Positions 56,304-64,000 of a DNA stretch of 64,000 nucleotides are shown here, one piece after another (the first letter of the stretch is position 1; each line of letters begins with the position of its first letter). Source of the DNA: Cryptomeria japonica (Eukaryota; Streptophyta; Pinopsida; Cupressales; Cupressaceae). Position numbers and translations under genes: made by a program. The notes beneath the pieces were generated by a model. That model made no database searches, was not told the DNA's origin, and saw nothing but the letters and a program-made list of their open reading frames with translations. Location of the stretch: contig NC_081412.1 in assembly GCF_030272615.1 (NCBI RefSeq), positions 688,330,083 to 688,394,082 of the forward strand, written 5' to 3'.

Positions 56304-57578
56304 TGAAGAGGGGAAAAGACTTGTGAAGTGGATTTAGTTAGAAAACATGCAAGTCAAACATATAATCATATGAAATCAAAGACATAACTCCAAAACATAT
56401 GAAAACATGAATAAGATGCATATACCTCACAAAACCTTATACCTCTCCCTCAGATTGAACTTGATGAAGTGAAGGTGCCCCTTGGTGATGCTCCACTTGA
56501 TGTGCTCCTCTTGCTTGCTTGATGTGGATGGCTCTCCAATGTTGTGCACAAATGGAATGGATTTGTAAGATGATAAGGATGAGATGATCAAGTGTGGATG
56601 AGATATGATTTGAACATGATAAGGTTGCCAAGATGATTTCCTGGGCTCAAAAGGATAGCATAAGATTACTAAACTTGGAGATGAAGAATAAAGGGATGGA
56701 ATCCCCAATTTATAGGAAGAGGAGAGGAAAAATGGATGGCTAGGATTGCTTGTGAGCTCCCATAAGGCCCAAGAGAGGGTGTGGAGACCAAGAGATATGC
56801 CTTAAAGACATTTCTTGTCTCCACACTCCTCAAGGTACATTGGGAAGACTTCCCAAGGTACCTTGAGAAGAGAAAGGTGCATTGGGAAGATTTTCCAATG
56901 TGCCTTGAGAGGAGCAAGGGATGTGACATTCCTTGAAGAATGGGGAGGAGGAATTTAAAATTCTCCAAAAAGGGATAATCATGAGGATTGGAGGAATAAA
57001 AAGGAATTTAAAAAATTCCTTGGGAGAGGAGATGCCTAGAGGATTGTGAGATTTTTAAAATCTCACATTCACCTAGGAAAAGAGCATTAAAAGTTGGTGG
57101 TTGGATGTAAGGGACAAGGGGTTGACTTTGTAGCTAATCATGATGATTAGCCACTAGCAACTCATTAGGAGGGGATTAGAGGAAATGTTAGGTGGGATTA
57201 GGATTTGTAGGAGGATTTGACTAAGAGAGAGAATGAGTGGAGGGAATTAAAAATTAGAAGAATAAGGTTAAGTGAGTTTAAGGAATTTCTAGAAGAATTT
57301 ATTAGGTTAATGATGAATTAAGAAGATGATTTGTAGGAATCATGTAGGTTAACTAATTAATTGAAATTAATTAGCCAAGAGGAAGATTTGTGAGGATTTA
57401 ATTTTTTTTAGAAGAATAAAGAAAGAGATTGATTTATTAAATAAATCAATCACATACTATGGTGACAATATTAATTATATTTAATTAATATTGAGGAGAG
57501 TTTGAATTAACATAATTAATTAATTATTTATGTGAGGAACTAAAAATAACTAAAAGTAATTATTTTTAAGCATCTACA
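56304..57578 (-). repeat. 5' LTR of E3
   Basis: It starts TGTAGATGCTTA and ends CCCCTCTTCA on the minus strand, with a TATA box (TATAAATT) at 56707-56714. It aligns end to end with 47313-48587. Confidence 0.92.
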
Positions 57579-57583
57579 AAACT

Positions 57584-58345
57584 TAATCAATGTCTTATCT
57601 CGGACAATGAAGTCATATTAATATTTTATTTGTTTGATGACAAGGAACTCTAACTATTAAGCATTATTCCTAATTATGATTGACATAAACATACAAGTAA
57701 TGTCAACTACAACACTTTACTTGTTAATCCAAATTGATCTTTGTGAATCACAACAACATATTTATTAAATTTTGATCCCTATTCAAGATAGATCAATAAA
57801 CATGCTACACAAAAGCATTTAAAGTGCAACGACAAATTAATAATCCTTTGAAAAATTGACTCATATGATTGAAAGAATAACAATTTGGAGAAAATTTCTA
57901 GATTCCATTCATTAAAATTGACAAAATGTTGAGGCCATCATCCTCACAAATAGTTTGTACACATTCTCTGTTTAAAAGACTAGGAAAAGATTAGACAATG
58001 ACCAAGTTTTATTTCAGAACCAATTTAATTTCCAGTTGTAAGAATAGGTGCAGGATTTAGGTCTTATTTTAGTTTTCTAATTCTCAACTCATGATAGTGA
58101 GGAATAGAGAAAAAGGAGATAAAGTAAACTAAAGTGTAATTTTCCTGTATATTATAAGAAAAATTAGAGAGATATCATTTGATGATATTATAGGTATACC
58201 CACCTTGATCTAGCAGAACCCAAAGTGCAAGAGGAATCAATCCATTTGAAGGTTGATCCTCATTCGTTGGCCAAAACCAGTACTGAACCTAATCATAAAG
58301 CCTGGGATGCTTTTAGGGTTTGGTAATCTGCAGTTTTGGGAACCA
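57584..58345 (+). repeat. Older LTR-like repeat right of E3
   Basis: 57584-57984 is AT-rich DNA that joins the inverted repeat at 47312 when E3 is removed. 57985-58345 is the direct-orientation copy of the LTR-like repeat and ends GGTTTGGTAATCTGCAG, TTTTGGGAACCA. It is followed by ATTGGTGACTCTACTAGGGA, which resembles the primer-binding-site region just inside plant gypsy LTRs. Confidence 0.5.
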
Positions 58346-58524
58346 ATAGATTGGTGACTCTACTAGGGAGAAACATAGAATATTGTCATTGGGAAGAGTA
58401 AAAACATTGTTTGGTCTAGAGTTTATTGCAGCATATTTAAAAAATTGTGGAAGTTGGCTCTGCTGGAGAAATGAAACCAAGAGTTAATTTGATATTTTTC
58501 ATCACGAGGTGGTGACTTTGAAAA

Positions 58525-59526
58525 TTGAATTTTGGTTACAAGACATTCAGAGAAATGTATCAACAGTATGCATACTCTGATATGACTCCAAGTGAAGATA
58601 TGGCTTATGATCAAAATTATCCATATTGTCAGAGAAATTTTAGCATTGAGAAGTATAATTTTAATGACATTGGTGGTTATTCAAAAGTTCCATCATTTAG
58701 TGAATCCTTAGAAAAAGACTTGCAAGATGAGATCATGATGTTAAAAAAGAAAAGGAATATGTTGATGTTGATACAGAGAAGCGATATATTAGCCCAATAA
58801 GTTGCTAACCTAAAATTGCAATCCGTACAATACCATCCTCATCACCAGATATGCTCTGAAGTACAACAAAGAATGCCCATGGTGTATACTTAGTCATCCC
58901 AAAGTCCCTTGATTAGTACAAGTAATATTCAAACAACTGCACCTATTTTTCAAAAAACAAATTCAAGGCCTCTTGAAACCAATACATCCTCTGCTCCAAT
59001 TGAATACCAATGTCTGAGAAAACATCCCTACAATAAAGTTCAAAAATATCACAATCAAAGGAGGCATAACTGAAATGTGCAAGGACTTCAAAATGCTAAG
59101 TCTCATGCATTCATGAGAGGACATATAAATGTGTATTGATATCAGTAGATGGAGTTCACAGGGATTGAAGGATATTCAAATGCTATTTTACAACATGTTT
59201 ATACTAATAATCTTAATGTTGAAGAAATACCAAATAATGAATATGTTAGTCAGATTTCAGAATCATCACTATTTGAAAACCCTATAATGATGGAAGAAGT
59301 TTTTGAAGAGGTGATTGATGATAATGCTTGTCGTCTGATGACAACATATGATATTCATGACTAGGAATTAAAGAATGACTATGAACTTGAAAACTTTATT
59401 ACAGGCTTTGATAATCAGGTGTGGCATCAAATGTTTGATATACATAGTTGGAATGGAGATGGTGCCAATCATAAAGTGAGTGAAGAAGCATGCTCACATA
59501 ATAGTAAACAAATAGAAGATTTATAG
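58525..59526 (+). pseudogene. Decayed single-frame ORF of an older LTR-type element
   Basis: One frame runs through 58525-58800, 59149-59364 and up to about 59526, interrupted only by single stop codons. The stops TAA 58798, TAG near 58891, and TGA and TAG before 59149 each fit C-to-T or G-to-A changes of Gln or Trp/Arg codons. The start MNFGYKTFREMYQQYAYSD is followed by a predicted coiled coil (SLEKDLQDEIMMLKKKRNML), a Gln/Ser/Thr-rich middle, a basic patch (KVQKYHNQRRHN) and an acidic end (MMEEVFEEVIDDNACR). I recognise no domain. The position after an LTR-like repeat and a primer-binding-like sequence suggests a gag-like protein of a nonautonomous LTR element, by inference only. Confidence 0.5.
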
Positions 59527-59813
59527 AAACCTAAATATCATCCTGAACTTTGACTCCATTACCCAATAGATAAAAGGCACTGATCATTCAAACCCGAAAT
59601 ACATCAATTCATAAAATAATTCAATCATATACATTTTCAATTCCATGTAGTAGGATTAAGAGTAGGAGTATTAATTTTATTCATTTCAAACCTTTATGCC
59701 AGTTTGAAAAGATCAAGGAAGGATACTTGAAAATGTTAAACAAATCCTACACAAACTGCATGAAGCCTTCTTATTAACTATCAATTGAATTCAAAAAGGT
59801 AAAAGAGTTACCA

Positions 59814-59990
59814 GTGATAAAGGTATACCCGCCTAGGTGTAGCGGGACCTAAAGTCCAAGGGAATTTGGTCATTTTGATCAATCTCATTCAGTGGTCAAA
59901 ACTAATTATATTGAACCTAATCATAAAGCCTGACGTACTTTTAGGGTTTGATAATATGTGGTTTTGGGAACTAATGGTTCCCAAGAGGAC
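59814..59990 (+). repeat. Second direct copy of the LTR-like repeat (truncated)
   Basis: AAAGGTATACCCGCCTAGGT through CTAATCATAAAGCCTGAC and GTGGTTTTGGGAACTAATGG matches 58190-58345. With 57985-58345 it would form the two ends of a short LTR element enclosing 58346-59813. Confidence 0.55.
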
Positions 59991-61649
59991 ATTAGATAAC
60001 TCGTCACGTAGTATTTGTGCTTTGAGAGCTTTGAACAAAAAATTAATAAGTGTTGTCCAAATAACATAAATATGTATTCTTGTATTGCAATGTAGTGAAA
60101 TAAACAATGGGAAAAAGGATTTGAAATTATTATATTAAAGTAGTAATTTTCTCTATTAAATTTTTTTAATGTAATTACAAATTTGATTTAATATTTTAAA
60201 TTTCATTCCTATATACTTCATATATAATAAAACTACATTTAATGAGATTTTTAGTGATGTATCTATGGTGGGTTATCTTGGGTATTATTATCTATTTGAT
60301 TTATAACCATTTTAAAAACCATCTATTTGAAAGAGGAGATTAATTTTCATTAAAAAATGATAAATATTCTTGCATTAAAATTTTTTTTGGAAAAGGATGG
60401 AATTATGAGAAATGATTATGATAAAATTTGAATTTGAATTTGATTGAAATTGTTTCTTAAAAGTACTATTTTCTTATTAATTTTTTAAATAACTTTTAGC
60501 TTAGAGAAATACAAGTGAGATAGTGTCTATTGCATTTTAGTTGAAGGAGACAACTAGAAATTATAAATGCAACTAAAAGACTAATTTTTTTTGGATTTTG
60601 ATGTACAAATATTTTAATTCAATTTTAAGTCTATATTCAGGTAGTATTATTATGTAATTTTTGAAATATAAGAAGAAGAAAAAAAATCCTTTCATACTTA
60701 TGACGATGATCCAAATTAGTTTCATATTTTGAGATATTATGTGAGGTTTACATTTGAATATGCTATATGCAAATACATTTTCTTCTATGAATATGATGAT
60801 TTATAAAGCATGTGCCAAGTTATTTCCATCTTATTGCATAATGCCTCTAATAACATATTTATAGTGAGTCTTTTGAATGTCGCAAGTATTTTCTTACATA
60901 GCTCTCATTTGTCATTCAAAAGGTAAGATGATTTATTCATATTTATGAATGTTAAGTATTTTTAAATTTGATATCTCTTTTGAATTTTATATAGATTTTT
61001 TTATAATATATGTATACTAATAAGATAAGATAGAATCAAATGACACCTATGACTTGTAAAAAGAGTCTTTTGTCTTAAAATAAACTTATCATGTGAAAGA
61101 GGAATATGGATATATTTAATTTAGCAGATTTCTTGTGAACAACCACGTGAATGGTAGGATTTTATGGAAGTCCTAAAAAATATTTCTTAATTTAGGTCTT
61201 TTCAATCAATTATCTGGTAACTAAATTAAATAAATTTAATTGGGTTATGGTAGATATAAGCAAGTCTTATTTTTTGAATTTTCTTTTAATTGATAATATT
61301 TGAAATATAATTTTTTTTTGTTTTAAAATATATTTTAAATAATAATTTTATGTGCATTAATTTTTTTAGCTTCTTATTATTCTTTTTAATTCATTTGTTT
61401 ATTTACATAGATTTAATTTAATTTTAATTATATGTATAAAACCATTACAAGTGATGTTTACTTTAAAATATATGAAATAAATAATTAAAATTATAATATA
61501 TTTGTAATTGGTTAAGTGACTTCTCATTTATTTATATATGTAAAATTTTTATATTAAAGTAGTTCAGAACATATACAACATATTATCAGGTGTCCTATTT
61601 TTTACATATATATTGCATTGCTTATCCTCTGTTTCTTGCTTTTATACAA
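59991..61649. other. AT-rich spacer
   Basis: No gene is seen. 61015-61095 is a fourth, short copy of the GATAAGATAAGATA repeat found at 17330-17420, 28478-28560 and, in part, 46080. Confidence 0.5.
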
Positions 61650-64000
61650 TATCCCTTTTTACAAGTATACCAAAAATAGGTCGTAGCCCTGTGTCAGCTG
61701 AGTGAGTATTACAATATAAACATTATATAAGAGGGGTTAATACAAAATGCCTCATTGTCCATACAAAAAAAGTAACAAAGAAAGCCACCCTGTTCACTAT
61801 TCTCCCGTGTCTTTCTCTCCATATCTAGGAGGAAGCACATATGGGTCTTCAAGCTTGAGCTTTTGCATGTACTGAGTCAAGGCCTCGATCTCCTTCAAGT
61901 GCAACATATCCATATGCTTTTTGAAGTAACGGACAAACTAAATATCTTCCTTGTAGATCTGTAAGGCACCCTCACAAATCAAGGTCATAAATATGTCCTT
62001 AGATATCTCCAAGACAACAGAAACTTGTGACATGATAAAGAAATGTGTGAGCTTATTATTAAACTCAGTAAGCCTCCTCTTCTTGTTCTGAAAAACCTCT
62101 CCATTTCTTTCCTTCCACAAAAACCATAACACCTCAGAAGACAAAACAGACCAAAACCGGTTCATATTAAAGTCAAAAGATTCTACAAAACCAACAAGGA
62201 CCTCACTCCAAGAAAGACCAGGTTTGTGGTTCCAAGAAAGAGAAGGACCAAGAAAGATAGACCATACATCATGGGCATATTCACACTCAAAAAATAGATG
62301 CTCAAAGGACTCCAGCATATCACACACAACACACTTAATAGACATGAGACCCTCAACAGATAAAAAGGAACCAACAACAAGCTTTTTTAACAGAAGGAGC
62401 CATCTAAAACAAGACTTTTTAGGTTCAATGGGAGAGTGCCAAAAGAAATCAAAAACAAATTACCATCTAGACTTAGGATATTCACAACCCCAACCTTGAT
62501 TAACTCTAGAGAAGATTGAGTAATCCTCTTTTAGCATCAAATAAATCTGTTTAGTAGAGATTTCCAAAAAAGGGGAACCATTCAACCACTTCAGTTGATT
62601 AAAAAAAGAATCAGTATCCAAGATCTTACCAGGGAGAAAACAACCTGTAGCCTTACCAATGAGGGAGTATGTTTTCTTTTGCGAGGCCGGTATCTCATAT
62701 TTAGACTTAATCTCCATCCAAGAGCCAAATCGGTTATCAATCAGTACATTGCTAATCAGGGATATACCCAGTCCACCCATACATCTAGGTCTGCAACACC
62801 AATTCCAGTTCACATAGAGTCTCTTCTTGTTCCCCATCCCATTAGACCATAAAAAATCCCTCATAATCTTTTCAAGCTTATTGGTTTGATAATTAGCAAA
62901 TACCCATGCAGAGGAATAATCTGCACTCTGCCAGCCAGGGATAGCATGTGAGTCTGTCATTTAAGGTGTTTCTTTTCAATTTTAGAGTATAACCATTTCC
63001 ACATATCTTGAGTAGTCGGGTTAATGGAAAAAGGGATACCAAGATATCTTACAATAGATAAGTCAGTCCTGCCCATTGCCACCCTTTGCCTGTGATCCAA
63101 TTTGGAGGAATCTCAGACCATCCAAGTATAGTAGATTTGTGAGGGGCTATCTTAGTACCAGAGGCCAAACAAAAAAACTAGAGTCTTTCCATGGCATTAT
63201 CAAAGTTATCCTCAGATAGGGCTAGAAATAAGGCAGTATCATCAGCAAATTGAGCATTAATCAGATTATCAGCATTAGGAAGAGTAAGACCTTTGATAGA
63301 GGGTCCAAGTACCGGGGCCCTTAGAATATAATAGAGAGAATCAACAACAATGACAAATAGAGTTGGGGCAATGGGGCACCCCTGCCTTATAGACCTTCTT
63401 AATAGCTCCAGACATATCACCATTAATCTCAATAACTGTGGAAGAGTCTTTAAAAATAATATCTATCCATTTACAAAAGTATGAAGGAAAACCAAATGCT
63501 TGTAGAATTCCCCTAACAAATGCCCATTCTATTCTGTCATATGCTTTCTCAAAGTCCAATATGGCCATTGCAGCATTCTAATTATCAGCTTTGGCCCAAT
63601 GCATTGCCTCCCAACTGGTAACCAGATTTTCCAGAATATATCTACCCTTTATGAGTCCAGTCTATGTGGCAGAAATGAATTTATCTAATAGTCCAGCAAT
63701 TCTCCTTGCCAGTATTTTTGCAATGATTTTGTATGAGGTATTCAGTAAGGTGATAGGTCTCCAATTTTTAACCAGAGTCTTATCACCACCTTTAGGTAAC
63801 AATTTAATAACACCTTTATTTATACTTTCTCCAAGAGACCCCTATGCAAAAACATCTTCGTATAGTGCCAATAATTCCAGACTTATCCATTCTATGTGCT
63901 TCTTGTAGAAATCAACAGGCAGACCATCAATTGCTGGAGACTTGCCATTGGCTAGTGAATTGATAGAACCTTTGATTTCTTCCAAAGAGATCTTCACAAG
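61650..64000 (-). pseudogene. LINE ORF2 (reverse transcriptase), frameshifted and truncated by the window
   Basis: From right to left the minus strand shows reverse transcriptase blocks. LPKGGDKTLVKNWRPITLLN and ISATQTGLIKGRYILENLV lie near 63650-63810. Motif A (AILDFEKAYDRIEW) is near 63565, RQGCPIAPTLFVIVVDSL near 63390 and the catalytic motif FADDTALFL near 63225-63250. A later region (LEKIMRDFLWSN, GGLGI) lies in 62460-62960, and a C-terminal zinc region CVVCDMLESFEHLFFEC in 61938-62345. Frame changes fall near 63430, 63180 and 62970, and a stop separates 62460 from 62345. The 3' untranslated part runs to about 61650. By family, ORF2 nicks DNA and reverse-transcribes the element RNA; the endonuclease part would lie beyond 64000. 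This copy is not functional. Confidence 0.87.

Larger units (their letters stand above)
47313..57578 (-). mobile_element. Complete gag-protease-only LTR retrotransposon E3
   Basis: Two LTRs of 1275 bp (47313-48587 and 56304-57578) flank a minus-strand internal region. A perfect 5-bp target duplication AAACT lies at 47308-47312 and 57579-57583. A polypurine tract (48588-48601) and a candidate primer-binding site (56282-56300) are in place. The only coding region is gag-protease; no reverse transcriptase, RNase H or integrase is found. The LTRs are close to identical apart from small substitutions and indels, for example about 23 bases around 56921-56943, so insertion is moderately recent. Confidence 0.92.

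Overview
The window looks like nuclear DNA of a seed plant. It has a single-exon leucine-rich-repeat receptor-like protein gene of the Cf/Ve type, primer-binding sites that fit plant tRNAs, plant-type LINEs, Ty1/copia and Ty3/gypsy-type debris, and AT-rich spacer full of nested repeats. The long spacing and old, nested transposons would suit a large-genome plant, possibly a gymnosperm, but that is a weak inference. I see no tRNA, rRNA or organellar genes and nothing bacterial. Only one gene looks intact: the receptor-like protein at 18058-20988 (+). Nearly everything else is transposon-derived.

Region 1-14445 is a tandem array of one minus-strand LTR family, here called E1/E2. From left to right it reads: LTR end (1-12), E1 internal, shared LTR A, E2 internal, LTR B, truncated LTR C. 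Each internal region has a polypurine tract, one long gag-protease reading frame without reverse transcriptase, RNase H or integrase, a long hairpin-rich leader and a primer-binding site that fits tRNA-Trp. The array sits inside a Ty1/copia relic (14446-about 15670) whose reverse transcriptase and RNase H ends are fused in frame by a deletion.

Region 16-29 kb is the receptor-like protein locus and its decayed duplicates. The upstream block of the gene (17130-17880) recurs at 28290-29240 without a gene behind it. Two fragments of the coding sequence lie downstream (22500-22715 and 24718-24780). Flanking blocks recur at 24780-24882 plus 26621-27340, and at 42290-43450 and 45510-46110. Comparing these paralogous copies reveals young insertions by their empty sites: a hAT-like element (22944-23728), a foldback element (24314-24510), a LINE ORF1 element with a 15-bp target duplication (24883-26620) and a SINE-like element (28616-28819).

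Region 29-46 kb has no gene. It holds a minus-strand non-LTR element with a 15-bp target duplication (33141-34795). It also holds an unusual 2.6-kb element with terminal inverted repeats (35915-38506) that carries 59-bp-period arrays of palindromes centred on CGTACG and several long GA arrays. The rest is old LTR and LINE relics and more of the duplicated blocks.

Region 47313-57578 is a complete minus-strand LTR element (E3). It has two 1275-bp LTRs, a perfect 5-bp target duplication (AAACT), a polypurine tract, a candidate primer-binding site, a 50-bp minisatellite and again only a gag-protease frame. It is inserted in an older LTR-like repeat that occurs inverted (46930-47312) and direct (57985-58345, 59814-59990). 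A decayed single-frame ORF (58525-59526) of unknown function lies between the direct copies. The right edge (61650-64000, minus) is the reverse-transcriptase ORF2 of a LINE, broken by frameshifts and running out of the window.

The most distinctive biology is two independent gag-protease-only retrotransposon families, one with a protease-like domain lacking the usual D-S/T-G motif and with a long C-terminal extension; a 366-bp LTR module duplicated in one LTR and missing from another at the same breakpoint; and the palindrome-array element.
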